Source of the DNA: Tipula vernalis
Lineage: Eukaryota; Arthropoda; Insecta; Diptera; Tipulidae
Assembly (NCBI GenBank): GCA_958295665.1
Contig: OY282560.1
Location: 267,810,315 to 267,874,314 of the forward strand
DNA: 64,000 nucleotides
Reading direction: 5' to 3'
Positions 32,620 to 43,729 of the stretch are shown here, piece by piece; the first letter of the stretch is position 1, and every line of letters begins with the position of its first letter. Under the pieces are notes generated by a model. It worked only from the letters and a program-made list of their open reading frames with translations. It made no database searches and was not told the origin of the DNA. Made by a program: the position numbers and the translations under genes.

Positions 32620-34753
32620 TATAGAATCCAATCCCGGGTACCCGGTACCCGGTTTCCCGGGAATCCGGAAATTTTTCCGGCATCGAAAACCGGTTCTGGT
32701 ATCAGCCAAATACCCGGTTTTCGAGTCAATTTTTTTTTTTTTTTTTTTTCATTCAGTCGTTAAAAAAACAAACAAAGCAATGTTGCAACAAAACGTATTA
32801 AAAAAAATGAAAACACACAATTTAAAAACTTTTCTTTTCCACTCTTACACTTACACAACTACGAAAACGTTCAAACGTCAAAAGGTGGTGAGTGAGGTGA
32901 GAGAAGCTTACATCAATAATTTATTTTAAAATTTAAATGGAATCAGATTTGAAGTGACAGTAAGTATTATACGATAAAATTTTATTTTAGAAAGCAAAAG
33001 AACATTATAGTTTACACAAAAATATTCATGCTTATTATTATAAACCCCCGTGCAGCCTATTACTCATTCAAAAAACTCCAGTGTGGGAGTATTTTTATCG
33101 TGACACTTCAGGTGAGTGTGCCACGTGTAAAAAGTGTGAAAAAATATTGAAGACATCCGGTGGAACAACAAGTTCTCTCCATAAGCACATGTTATCGATT
33201 CAAAATATTGTTACCAAACCTGTGAAGAGACCCGCACCTGAAAGTACACCAGCAGCACCACCAGAAAAACGATTACAAAAAACATCGATTACAAACTACC
33301 TCACTGTTCGTGATAACAACTCCCTCGAAGCTGTACTAGCTCGTATAACGGCTAGCGATGGTTTACCATTCAAAATTTTTATAACATCAGTCGAGATGCG
33401 GAAATTACTGATGGCTCGTGGTTTTTATATACCAAAATCGGCTAATACAATTCGAGGCATGGTAATGCAATATGGGAAAATTCTGCAACGAAAGTACAAG
33501 ATTGAATTTCAAGACTTGAAATCTCAATGTGAACGTTTCAGCCTCTCTTTTGACGAATGAACTTCGTCTAAGAACCGGCGTTATTTGAATATAAATGCGC
33601 ATATTAAGTGTAAATTTTTTAATTTGGGACTGGCTCGAGTGAAAGAAGAATTTGGAAAAGAAATTCAATTATTGATTGACGTAAAGACACGATGGAACAG
33701 CCTTTATCTTATGCTAGAACGTTTTTAGAAAGTAAAAAACAGCATTTTAAAATCCTTAATCGATCTCAACAATTCAACAATTTCGTTTGAAGAAAATGAA
33801 TGGGACATGATTAATATTTTGGTGATAACGCTTACACCTATAAAGTTAGCTGCGGAAGCACTATGCCGCCGTGATGCAACATTAATATCAGCTGATGCAA
33901 CCATTTCCTTCATGATCGATAATTTGGGCAGCAATGAATTGGCTCTTCAAATGAAGGAATCGCTTTCCCCCCGAATGAATGAACGGCGAACTAATGCAGC
34001 GAGTTTGCTGCAATATTTGCATACATGCAAACAAGATTATGGCTTTGGAGAATTAGAGCTAGACACCCCATTAAAGTTTGCACGTCTAAGCAACAAGACG
34101 ATTTTGTCCATGATTACTGACATGTCAAAATCACACAGCAGCAATATGTTATCTGAATCTGACTCAGAAAATGATGTCGTTGTTGACGAAATTGGATTGT
34201 CTTTGGAAGAAAAACTCGATAGGGCAATTCACAAGGAAGTCAATTCCACGATTACTCCGCAATTAAGAACCAAAAATATTACGTATAACCAATATTATAA
34301 AAAAAGAATTGGCTATTTTTGAAGTTGAGGGTAATCGTGGAAAGAATTTGGATAGGTGCTTTGATAGCCTTAATTCAATATCACCTACCAGCGTGAATCA
34401 GAGCGCGTGTTTTCTGGTTGTGGAAAAATTGCCACCAAAATTTGGTCACGGCTAAACGACAAAAGTTTGGATATTTTGTGCTTCCTCAGATCACATTTTA
34501 AAATGAAAGCAGGAAAGTAAAGGGGAAGTTAGGAACCAAAATATAAAAATATATTCTTCCGATTTCGAATTTATTTGTTATTGAATTTGTATGTGATTTT
34601 TTGTTAATAAAAATGGATTTAAAACGTTTTTCTAAATTATTACATTTTTTAATTGTTTTTAATTTAAAAATGTTTAGAACCGGGTACCCGGGTTTAAAAA
34701 ATTCTAGCACCGAAAAACCGGTTCTGAGAAATGCTTCGGTTCTGGATTCTAAA
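32620..34753 (+). mobile_element. hAT element with 8-bp target duplication
   Basis: GCACTACC occurs immediately outside both ends (32612-32619 and 34754-34761), an 8-bp duplication as made by hAT transposases. The ends TATAGAATCCA and TGGATTCTAAA form a short imperfect inverted repeat. Subterminal regions on both sides carry GC-rich palindromes (CCCGGGTACCCGGTACCCGG on the left, CCGGGTACCCGGG on the right) and ACCGGTTCT. The transposase is on the plus strand and interrupted by stops. Confidence 0.85.
33081..34493 (+). pseudogene. hAT transposase with BED zinc finger
   Basis: hAT transposases bind DNA through a BED finger and dimerise through a C-terminal region. The frame begins VWEYFYRD (the BED Trp), then CATCKKC and SLHKHML as zinc ligands. 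A long helical part (NNSLEAVLARITASDGLPFK) ends at a stop (33558). After frame breaks the characteristic DVKTRWNSLYLMLERF appears at ~33.69 kb. A segment 33807-34322 is open, and the C-terminal dimerisation region (FSGCGKIATKIWSRLNDKSL, then ILCFLRSHF) is near 34.42 kb. The block expected before DVKTRWNS, with the first catalytic acids, is deleted. Confidence 0.85.
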
Positions 34754-34859
34754 GCACTACCACCATCCCACACCCCAGACTGAGCGTAAGCCCACAAATG
34801 CTGCAGGTGGTGACTTCGGATAATCTGATAACGGCATGCACGCAAGGTCATAGTCGTTA

Positions 34860-35800
34860 CAAAGGTTTAAAAACAATTATTCCATCGGAACAAGGATGTA
34901 TGGTCTTCGTCAAACGGGTCGACAGTGGAACATCAAGCTAAACGAAGTGTTAATGAAGATGAACCTTAAACAAATGCATTAAATCCATGCGTTTATTTTA
35001 TGCGTGAATACGATGATTTAACGATAATAACTGTTTATGTCGATGATATAATCATCGCGTCCCGAAGTGAAGTAAAAATAACGTATATCAAAAAACAATT
35101 ATCACACAAATTCGAAATCAAGGATCTGGGAAAAATTAATGATTGCCTAGGAGTTGAAATTACTCAGAAAGAAAAAAGAAATAACAATGCATTATATACG
35201 GCAAATACTCCCATTGCATACGGATCGACATTTGAAAAACAATTGGATACTAAGGACGATGAAAAAAATTTGCCATATCATGAACTCGTAGGAACACTGT
35301 CGTATCTCGCTGTTTCGACAAGGCTAGATATTTTACACGGACAATTTAATAATTGTTATGGAATGCCTTTCGGAATCTCATTCAAACCAAATTCGGTTTT
35401 GTTGATGCGGGAAATTGTACGATAGACATGCGTCCGTATACAGGATACATATTCACCTTGAATAGTGGTCCAATATCCTGAGAATCAAAAAAGCAGCAAA
35501 CTATAGCGTTATCGTCTACCGAAGCTGAATACATGGCACTCACAAAAGCTACAAAAGAGGCCATTTATTTGAAGACATTTCTGACGTAGTTAGAATTTCT
35601 CGATTTGACTAACGTGGAAGTTTTCAAGCTAAACATATTGACATTCGTCATCATTTCGTGAGAAATGCGTTGGAAGATGGTATGTTGCGTATTAATCATA
35701 TCGGCACTGAAAACATGTCGGCGAATGTCCTTACGAAAAGATTTCCGGGATCTAAGCATCAACGATGTCTACATCTACTTGGAATCAAAGACGTGAACAT
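34860..35800 (+). pseudogene. Second half of the copia RT and RNase H
   Basis: It resumes with MYGLRQTGRQWNIKLNEVLM, followed by a frame change, then CVNTMI/REYDDLTIITVYVDDIIIASR, the intact YVDD active site, and HKFEIKDLGKINDCLGVEIT. RNase H remnants follow: LSYLAVSTRLDI, then STEAEYMALTKATKEAIYLK near 35.52 kb with the catalytic Glu, and INHIGTENMSANVLTKRFPG near the C-terminus with the usual Asp replaced by Asn or shifted. Several frames are used. It ends ~35 bases before the 3' LTR, separated by a short purine tract (GAGGCGAAG). Confidence 0.82.
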
Positions 35801-35835
35801 GACGATGCATTCATACTTCTCACATCGAGGCGAAG

Positions 35836-35985
35836 TGTTAACATTTATAAAACTACCATAGTAAAGCTCGTATATCGATATGCGATTGTATTTTGTTATA
35901 AAATCCGGATTGTTTTATTTGACGGATTTGTTTCTGTATTATTGTACTGTACTGTAAGATGCTCATTCATTTTTTTAATGTTCCC
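35836..35985 (+). repeat. 3' LTR of the copia element (approximate)
   Basis: It starts TGTTAACATTTAT directly after the purine tract GAGGCGAAG. It shares GCTCG-TATATCGATATGCGATTG and CCGGATTG with the 5' LTR. The right boundary is not defined. Confidence 0.55.
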
Positions 35986-37374
35986 ACGTTTAACGCGATA
36001 CTTAGAAGCTCATAAAATCGTAGCTCCGTTGTATGTTATCATTTAGTTTGTTGAATGTCATACCTATTGTTTGAACTTTGATTTTCTGCCTATCGTCGTT
36101 TAACGTAAACTACTAGGAAATCAGATATATCAGCGTTGATAAGCAAGGTCAATCTGCTGCCAAACAAAAAACCGTTTGAAAAAATATCCTCTGATTCCGC
36201 GATCTTAACGGATCTGAAAGATGTGACGTTCAACATAATTATAAACTGGCAATATTCCTAGAAAGATGTTTATGTGAAAGGTATTCAAAATGTTATATCT
36301 GCTGTTTGCATTAAATTATAATCGCGTTCCTAGAGTTGGACCTTTTAGTGTGAATACTTTGTTCGAAAATGAAACATTTAATTTATGAGTTAAATTTGCG
36401 AAACCACTTATAATATGATATACAGAATAAATTAAAAAAATATTTAAAATTTCTAATATCTAAAATTTCAAAAATTAAAAGTATAATATTCATTCAAAAA
36501 TTGGTATTTGCCCTTAAGTAGAATATTATTTTGAAACATGAAATACTTAATTTTACCATATCATGCACTTCATTGTTACGTTCCAAAATATAATACAAAC
36601 CACAATTTAAAACTTATCGTTTATATTATTATATTCAAAAACCCTATCGCTTGGTAATAAATTTTCGAGAAACAAAAAAAAAAACTTCTATCGCAATTAT
36701 TCAATATTATCAATTATTGTTCTTCCTTAAAACAACAACAAAAAATGTATAAAATTATAAACTTTATAAAGAAAATAACTATGTTATATAAAGAAGATAA
36801 TATCATTCTTGAATACAAAAAAAAAAAAAAAATTAAAATTAATATTCTGATTTTTATATTGTATTATAAAAAAAAAATTTACGATAAAAAATCGCTTCCA
36901 GTTACAGACTCGCATATTTATCTGTGGACCTCTTTTGTATAAACATATACTATATACTGTATTGTGGTTCTCATATTTAATATTTTATTCGTGTGGTTTG
37001 GGAAAGCAACCATTTATTTGTTAAAAAAAATACCCACAGCATTTGGCAGGCAGGATTTTGTTTCACTCCAATAATAATAATTCAGTATTATACGATAAAT
37101 TAACTTAATGTTATATAATTTGCTAATAATATGCGATACCGTCACATTTCTTTGAAACAGTATAAGTCTAATTCTAATTGAAAATTCATAAATTCATTCC
37201 ACTCATTCTCCGTGCGTATAAACAATATAATAAGAAACTTAACAAGATACATAATATGAAGGTCATGGCTCATCGGTTCGCTTGTTATATGTGACCATTA
37301 TATTTATTACAAAAATTTAATAAATTATTCAACTTGACGGTTCATCGATCGCTTTATTAATTTTAATCGTTACA
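35986..37374. other. AT-rich interval without supportable genes
   Basis: About 1.4 kb of A/T-rich DNA with poly-A runs. Only low-complexity Lys/Ile-rich frames are present. I see no repeats or ends. Confidence 0.55.
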
Positions 37375-37904
37375 TTGGTAAAGTCCATTGTAAAAAAAAA
37401 AGCTGCGAGTTACAGCGGGAAAACTTTATACAGGAGCGAGAAAATACACTCCACCAAAATAGCAGGTGTTTTTCAGACGCTTGTAATGCCTGACTCACTA
37501 ACTGCCGATATTAACAACTTAACTACTAATGCGGTAAAATTAATTAACAACGGACTTAATGTAGGCATTGATACAAATGATGATTGTCTGTTTACAAAAT
37601 AAATTCACCACGATTGAAAAAGGTTGTCAAATTTAAAGATCATATCGTTCGTGATTCAATGTTGGCAGCTAAGAGGAAGAGGCGATTATCTAGTGACTAT
37701 CTTGGAATATCACCTTCATCAAATATTTTCATCAACGAAAATTTGACCAAAATTAGGAATCAATTGTATGCTGAAGCTAGAAAATTATTAAAGTCAAATA
37801 AGTTTAAATATTTATGGATCCGCAATGGAAATATTCTGGTAAGAAAAACTGAAGGTTCGCTTGCCAAATTAAGTAAATCACTATCTGACCTTTACGAATT
37901 TTAA
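37375..37904 (+). pseudogene. ORF1 of LINE C (FP25-like C-terminal domain)
   Basis: LINE ORF1 proteins bind the element RNA. Two overlapping frames (37375-37602 and 37584-37904) make up this one, with a frameshift near 37.59 kb. The second half reads SPRLKKVVKFKDHIVRDSML, AAKRKRRLSSDYLGISPSSN, IFINENLTKIRNQLYAEARK and YLWIRNGNILVRKTEG. This is the pattern shared by baculovirus FP25-type domains and the ORF1 C-terminus of many CR1/jockey-group LINEs. The N-terminal part is unclear and the start is not fixed. ORF2 follows ~25 bases later on the same strand. Confidence 0.75.
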
Positions 37905-37929
37905 GTATTGTTTATATTTGTAATATTAT

Positions 37930-38391
37930 TTGTTGATCAACGATGGTGATTTAGTTAATAAACAAAATAATAATGAAATAAGTACGGGTTTTCCTACATT
38001 TTATATGATACATTTTAATATAAGAAGTATGCGGTCAAATTTTAATTCGCTTTTGGCGAATTTGTCTAATTTTTCTATTGTTCCAGACATAATATTCTTA
38101 ATCGAAATCTGGATCAATGAAATTGAGGCACCTTTATATAAAATTCCAGGTTACACGTTTTTTATTTGTGGTAACGTTAAATCGCGAGCGGGAGGTGTTG
38201 CGGCGTTTGTTAAGAATAATTTCACGGTAAATTCTTTTAAGTATAATACTTAAACGGCTGATTGTATGGAAATAAATATTTTTATGTGTGGTATTTTGGT
38301 CAACAAAAACTATTTGAATGAAATAATTCCGATTTTAAATGAGCACCAAAATTCAAAGATATTTCTTTTGATTGGTGATATGAATATATGT
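37930..38391 (+). pseudogene. LINE C ORF2, endonuclease first half
   Basis: The AP-like endonuclease nicks target DNA to prime reverse transcription. The frame reads FYMIHFNIRSMRSNFNSLLA with the conserved Asn, then IIFLIEIWIN where the catalytic Glu box should be (shifted or mutated), IPGYTFFICGNVKSRAGGVA and AFVKNNF. A stop at ~38.25 kb is followed by a frame reaching FLLIGDMNI, the GDFN-type metal and DNA-binding box. At that box the sequence is interrupted by the OTU LINE; its TSD starts at 38371. Confidence 0.8.
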
Positions 38392-40146
38392 GGTGAGTCG
38401 TTGATGCTCAAAGAGGATAGACGTATTTTCGTCGTTCTCTTTGCAAATTATTATAATTTAATTTAATTTAATTACTTTTGTTTAAGTTTTTGTGTTATGT
38501 TTTTGTTTTATATTTTGTGTTAGTGAAAAATTAAAATTTAATTTAATTTAATTAAATATTATAAATAATAATAAAATGAGTGTAGTTAATATTAATTTGG
38601 AAATGTAATCCACCGGGATACATTTAACAGGCAATGTTTTGAATTTATAGTAAAAGAGATCAACACTATTGATTTCTTAAATAATAGCATGATTTTTATT
38701 TGAATGTGGGTGTAATTGTACACAATTTCTAAATATAAATATAGCAGATCTTTGAGTTTGGATTGAATTAAATTGACGCAGTTTAAGTTGCGCAGTTAAT
38801 TTTCGTGCTTATTGGATTTTCACTTTCACTAATACTAACGAATGTTTTTATATTTATTTTGTGTACAATTCTCTCAAAGTAATAAAGGAACAGATTTATA
38901 TGTTTTTTGTACATATACATAATTTTAATATGAAGTTGGAGGTGTGTATCTTTTATTGTATTTGGATCTTGTTTGCTATTAGTGTGTTGTGTGTATATTT
39001 AACGAAAACAAATCCAGATAAATTAAATATGTGGCCGACTATGTGAGTGAGAGATTCTATGTAGATATAAATTTTCTTTATGTGTGTTTGTGGTTAAGTA
39101 TTGTAGTGCGATTCCACTGTTTTTGTCTGATGCTGTTTTTTCTCTCTATGTCTTACTTAAATTGCATATGCCATTTGTGTGTTTCCAAAACTGGCAAAAA
39201 TGTATATAGAGAAATACGTTTTGAAGGTATACACAATTGCAAAATTCAAACAAGTCAGTTGACTGAAATATTTCATATCATGTAGAGAAACAATACATAG
39301 ACAACTATAGAGAAATTTTATAGGAATACTTGTTGATTTGGATGATGTTTTGTATTCATGAGACAACTATATTGTTCTTTGGGCCAACAATATGTTTGTA
39401 TGGTTGTCTAGTTCGCTCTTTACACGGATTCTAAAAAGAATGTGCTTGTTTTTGTTGGTTGTTGTGAAGTAATGTACTAACAAAACAGGGGAGAGAATAG
39501 TTTTCGATGGTTCTTTTGATATGGTTGTCTCATATGTTTTCCTATTATGTATATTGTCATTAATGCACACAGCATGATATACATACATACAGCAAGATAT
39601 ACATGAAGGTAGACGGAATGGGATCAACATATGTTTGTAGTTAATTGGTTTGGTTTTTCTCTTTCGAAAACAAGGAGAAAAGGAAATATTTACTATTTAG
39701 TATTTAATGTTCATACTTTCTCTTACTATTTCATTTCGTAATTTGAGGATGAAATAGAATATACATATAGTGGATGTTTTGGTTCCATTTCATACAATAC
39801 ATATACTGACGTTTACAAACACATGAAAATGATTACTTGTAACAAGTCATTGCATAATTAAAATTTAGTGTTGGTGGTTATTTAACAATAAATTTATTGA
39901 ATTTATTATTTAATAAACTAAAGAAAGAAGGTGTGTGGTTTTATATATATTTTAAATACAATCGTATAAAATATAAAATGAATAAATTAAATTGGGTACT
40001 GAAAAGCCAATACTGCATGCAAAACTATCCCTGGAGTGTTAGTTATTCAATTAACATTATTAAAACAATTATTAGTGGTTCCAATAAGGTTGTGTAATTT
40101 CACTAATTTCGAATTTACTTTTACCTAGAAGTAAGTTAGTTTTCCA
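38392..40146 (+). other. 5' untranslated region of the OTU LINE
   Basis: This AT-rich leader is 1.75 kb long, with a TTTAA-repeat patch near 38.45-38.56 kb and no protein-like frame. An internal promoter would be expected here, but I cannot point to one. The first bases after the target duplication are GGTGAGTCGTTG. Confidence 0.6.
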
Positions 40147-41880
40147 ATGCAAGACGGCATGGAGCAACAGGTGGATCTTAGAATAATTGAAATTCCAGGA
40201 AATGGAAATTGCTTGTTAACGGCAATTGCAAACCAGCTTTATGGAGTACATCCCTTTTCAAAAGAATGTGCTCATATGTCAAAAATAATGCGGATGGAAG
40301 TAATCGATTATCTATATGAGAACCGCGGTACGCCGAGGTATAATCTCAGTTTACTTTCGTCGGCGCAAGAAGTGCTAAGTATTCAGGGAACGGAGGACGA
40401 AATGATTCTGGCTTACATAGCGCACATTGCTGAAGATGGAGTTTGGTTAGGAGATGAAACTTTATTGGTTGTATCGGAAAAGTATCAGGTAAGAATTGAA
40501 ATATTTCAGGATTATAATATGCCGATCATATTTGGGGACGACTATAATTGGATATTAAGACTATACTATAGTAATAACCACTATAGTACAGTAATAAATT
40601 CATTAAAAAATATTGGAGAAATGCCATTACAAACTTTACCAATCATTGACAAATACAGGAACGTGTACACAGATTCAAGCAATTTTAGACTTATGGACGA
40701 GTTAAATTTCCCTTCGCTAAATGAAAGTGTCACATTAAATAACATCCCCAAGAAGATTAGATTGGGCACAATGAATGTTAGAGGCTGTGCAAACCTTAAA
40801 AAAAGAGAAGAATTAGACAGATTGTGGATTGAGAATGAGTTAGATATTGTGGCTATACAAGAAACAAATATAGTAGCTTCTGAATTTTTAAGCACCAATT
40901 ATAGATGGTTTTTGAGTGGAAATAGGAAAGAAATAACCACTACAAGTAGAAGAATATCAAACAGAAATGGGGTTGCATTATTAGTTAGACGGAACAGCAA
41001 CATACGAATTATAAGATTTTTTGGAATATCGGAGCGTATGTGTTATGCAACGATATGCCTTAACGAGAGTAAGCAATTCATTGTAATATGCGTTCATATT
41101 CCACCAGGACTAAATGCAAAAAGGGCCCATTCATATTTCACAAAGCTTTCCAATTTACTTATTAAAATGTCGAGAAACAAGGAGTTGTTGATTGTGGGGG
41201 ACTTCAATGCACATATTGGAAAGGATCAATTGAGCTTAGATGAACACAAACTACTCGGGCCAAATTTGTATCATGCAGAGTCTAACCAAATTGGACAATT
41301 AATGTTTGATTTTATAAATCAGCATTTTTTGATGAATTGCACTTCTTGGGGCAGAAGATCTTGTCTGGTGACATGGCATAACAAGCACACTACATCACAA
41401 TTAGATCACATCCTAATGAAAACGAGATCTTTAAAAATTGGAAAATTACGTGGGAAATGGTCGCCACTATCAGATCATAAACTAATCTTATGTTCAGTTT
41501 GGAAAGATGTGAGGAAAGGAATGACTTTAAGGCAAGAGGAGATAACGGATAGAATGGGCAATACACATGAACTAGCAGCAAATACGTCGGCAAAACAATG
41601 GTCCTTAGAACAACTTAAAGACAAAGTATACCTAGACAAGTACCAAGAAGTGGTGAAATTTGAGATATCTCAAGTTGATACAAAAGGGTTACCATCTGAA
41701 GCACTCTGGCGATTATTAGTTAACGCTATGCGCACTGCTGCAAATTGTCACTTAAAAAAACCACTTACACTTACTCCGAGAAGAAGAAAATGTTTAGCAA
41801 ACCTTCGACATGCCACTTATTTGATGAGAAGAAATAAAATAGACAGAAGTGTGGTGGTTCAAAAAAAGACAAACTCTTAA
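40147..41880 (+). CDS. OTU cysteine peptidase fused to AP-like endonuclease (LINE ORF, first frame)
   Basis: The frame encodes 577 residues. Residues ~10-155 form an OTU domain: IPGNGNCLLTAIANQLYG with the nucleophile Cys22 and the paired Asn/Gly positions, VWLGDETLLV near 100, and YYSNNHYSTVI with His145. OTU peptidases cleave ubiquitin chains. Residues ~204-450 are an AP-like endonuclease with all expected boxes: TMNVRG (Asn210), VAIQET (Glu239), VGDFNAHIG (Asp352, Asn354), SQLDHILM (Asp420) and SDHKL (Asp443, His444). A linker leads toward RT, but the frame ends at TAA 41878 just after an A7 run (41861-41867). The ATG at 40147 is the first in frame and directly precedes the OTU fold. Confidence 0.9.
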   Translation: MQDGMEQQVDLRIIEIPGNGNCLLTAIANQLYGVHPFSKECAHMSKIMRMEVIDYLYENRGTPRYNLSLLSSAQEVLSIQGTEDEMILAYIAHIAEDGVWLGDETLLVVSEKYQVRIEIFQDYNMPIIFGDDYNWILRLYYSNNHYSTVINSLKNIGEMPLQTLPIIDKYRNVYTDSSNFRLMDELNFPSLNESVTLNNIPKKIRLGTMNVRGCANLKKREELDRLWIENELDIVAIQETNIVASEFLSTNYRWFLSGNRKEITTTSRRISNRNGVALLVRRNSNIRIIRFFGISERMCYATICLNESKQFIVICVHIPPGLNAKRAHSYFTKLSNLLIKMSRNKELLIVGDFNAHIGKDQLSLDEHKLLGPNLYHAESNQIGQLMFDFINQHFLMNCTSWGRRSCLVTWHNKHTTSQLDHILMKTRSLKIGKLRGKWSPLSDHKLILCSVWKDVRKGMTLRQEEITDRMGNTHELAANTSAKQWSLEQLKDKVYLDKYQEVVKFEISQVDTKGLPSEALWRLLVNAMRTAANCHLKKPLTLTPRRRKCLANLRHATYLMRRNKIDRSVVVQKKTNS

Positions 41881-43729
41881 CCAGCAATATATTAGAGCAA
41901 GATTGGAACAGTGTCAACAATTTTTTACAGAGATCGGTCAATATAAACCCCAGGAAAGAATGAAAAGAACATTTCATTTTCTGAAACAATTCAAACGAGA
42001 CAGCAGCCAGAATTCGTCCGGTTTTATTTCTATAGCGCAGTGGGAACGAGAGTTACAAAACTCTCGAGGTACCCAAGTAACACTAATAAAAGAAAATGAC
42101 TATTGGCCGATGGAGGAGCCGCCAAGTGCAGAGGAAATCTTGGATATTGTAAAGGGAATGAAGGCAGGAACGGCAGCTGGGTTAGGCCAGATACCTTTAC
42201 AACTAATAATCTCTTTGCCTGAGGAAGGGTGGAATCTGTTAGTAAGGGCCTTACAGTTAATCTGGGTCACTAACTCTAATCCAGATGAGTGGATGGAAAC
42301 AGTTCAAATACCACTGAAGAAGATTCCTAACCCAAGAACATTATCTGATTTCAGAAGAATCACAATCACCGATGTAGGATACAGAATTTATGCCAAGATA
42401 TTGCTTAATAGAATATTAAAATACTCGGTAACATTGGGTTCATATCAAGCGGCTTTCCTAAAAAATAGATCAACAGACGATAACATGTTTGTGGTAAGAA
42501 GAGTGATGGAAGAGGAATGGCGACATGGAAGAACGCTTTTCGTATTGTCTTTGGACATAAGTCGGGCTTTTGATAGCGTTGATTTGGCATCTGTCACCAG
42601 TATGCTTAAATTTGGAAATATACCGCACCACTTAATCAACAGGATTGTAAAAACATGTCTTTGGGAGAAAACATCTGTAATGTGGTACCAGCAAAGAACG
42701 CAAATGATAGATAAAAATATTGGAATGAAACAAGGTTGTCCACTGTCACCCCACCTGTTTAATATCGTTCTGGATAATGTGTTACAAACGTTATCAGAAC
42801 TGCTACCATATGTTAAATTGAACCAGTATGAGGACATTGTGTTGCCGTTATTACTAGCCTATGCTGATAACATAACAATATTGCACACTAATATGTCACA
42901 ACTGTCAAATATTGTAGAGGAGATCGTGTCGTTATTGGAATCGGTAGGTCTTACAATAAACGATAGTAAATCGGAGATTCTTATAAGATCTCCCTTAGAA
43001 GATTATCAGGATGTTCGAGAATTGAATATAGGAGGAAAGTGGATCAAGGTAAAAAAAACTATAAAATATTTGGGTACGCATATTACGAGCGGTCTTAGTA
43101 GAAAGGAGACGGTGAAAGTGAGATGTGGTAAGGCATTAGGAGTGAGCAAAAGTTTATCGTTATTTATTAGAAAAAATAAAATACCTTCGGAGACTGCCAT
43201 AAAAATGTATAAAGCCATCATAGCTCCACTATTAACGTACGGTTTAAAAGCAGCAACATTAACAAAAGCTAATAGATTAAAGCTTAAACGTTATGAAAGA
43301 AGAATTCTTTCAGAAATGTTAAAATTTTCATCCGTCAGACCGTCCAGAAAAAGTGTAAGAGAGGAACTATCAGGAAGAATAATTACAAAGAGGGTAACAG
43401 TTTATCGCATTTGCTATTGGGGTCATGTCTTAAGAAGAAACAGAGGCCATATGTTAAATTCGGTGATAAGGTATACACATGATAATAAGAAAATTGGACG
43501 TCCATGCTTCACATGGAATACATCGCTAAGAAGAGACTTTAGTAAATATAACGTATCTGATGAAGAATGGCAATTGCTCGCAAGAGACAAAAAGAAGCTA
43601 AAAGAAAAAGCGGAAATGATTTACGATTTGATAGATGCATCTTCAGGGGATTCATCGAGTCTGGATTGGTCAAGTGAGAATGACGGGGTTTTAGATGTTA
43701 ACCGAGATCATCGGAGCAGCCAAAACTGA
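41849..43729 (+). CDS. Reverse transcriptase and C-terminal region of the OTU LINE (second frame)
   Basis: A 626-codon frame overlaps the first and lies +1 to it. RT boxes are in order: LKKIPNPRTLSDFRRITITD (151-175), SYQAAFLKNRSTDDN, FVLSLDISRAFDSV with the first catalytic Asp at 236, GMKQGCPLSPHLFN (292-305), then LAYADNITILH. The active site is thus YADN, with Asn at 341 where YADD has its second Asp. The thumb follows (TIKYLGTHITSGLSRKETVK) and then an RTE-like tail (RRNRGHMLNSV ... GRPCFTWNTSLRRDF ... DEEWQLLARD). The apparent start at 41849 is not a true start; translation would come from the first frame. Confidence 0.9.
   Translation: MWWFKKRQTLNQQYIRARLEQCQQFFTEIGQYKPQERMKRTFHFLKQFKRDSSQNSSGFISIAQWERELQNSRGTQVTLIKENDYWPMEEPPSAEEILDIVKGMKAGTAAGLGQIPLQLIISLPEEGWNLLVRALQLIWVTNSNPDEWMETVQIPLKKIPNPRTLSDFRRITITDVGYRIYAKILLNRILKYSVTLGSYQAAFLKNRSTDDNMFVVRRVMEEEWRHGRTLFVLSLDISRAFDSVDLASVTSMLKFGNIPHHLINRIVKTCLWEKTSVMWYQQRTQMIDKNIGMKQGCPLSPHLFNIVLDNVLQTLSELLPYVKLNQYEDIVLPLLLAYADNITILHTNMSQLSNIVEEIVSLLESVGLTINDSKSEILIRSPLEDYQDVRELNIGGKWIKVKKTIKYLGTHITSGLSRKETVKVRCGKALGVSKSLSLFIRKNKIPSETAIKMYKAIIAPLLTYGLKAATLTKANRLKLKRYERRILSEMLKFSSVRPSRKSVREELSGRIITKRVTVYRICYWGHVLRRNRGHMLNSVIRYTHDNKKIGRPCFTWNTSLRRDFSKYNVSDEEWQLLARDKKKLKEKAEMIYDLIDASSGDSSSLDWSSENDGVLDVNRDHRSSQN

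Larger units (their letters stand above)
28263..35985 (+). mobile_element. Ty1/copia element, interrupted by two DNA transposons
   Basis: The order Gag, protease, integrase, RT, RNase H (integrase before RT) defines copia. Short terminal blocks at both ends share GCTCG, TATCGAT, TGCGATTGTATTTT and CCGGATTG, consistent with diverged LTRs of ~150 bases. The RT is split: its first half ends near 31.22 kb and its active site resumes near 34.87 kb, with a PIF/Harbinger derivative and a hAT element between. Stops, frameshifts and altered catalytic residues show it is dead. The outer boundaries are approximate. Confidence 0.78.

Noticed and set aside
41860..41867. A AAA AAG slippery heptamer at the end of the first OTU-LINE frame, suggesting programmed -1 frameshifting
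   Set aside because: The RT frame lies +1 relative to the first frame, so -1 slippage would not reach it. A one-base change in the A run explains the data more simply.
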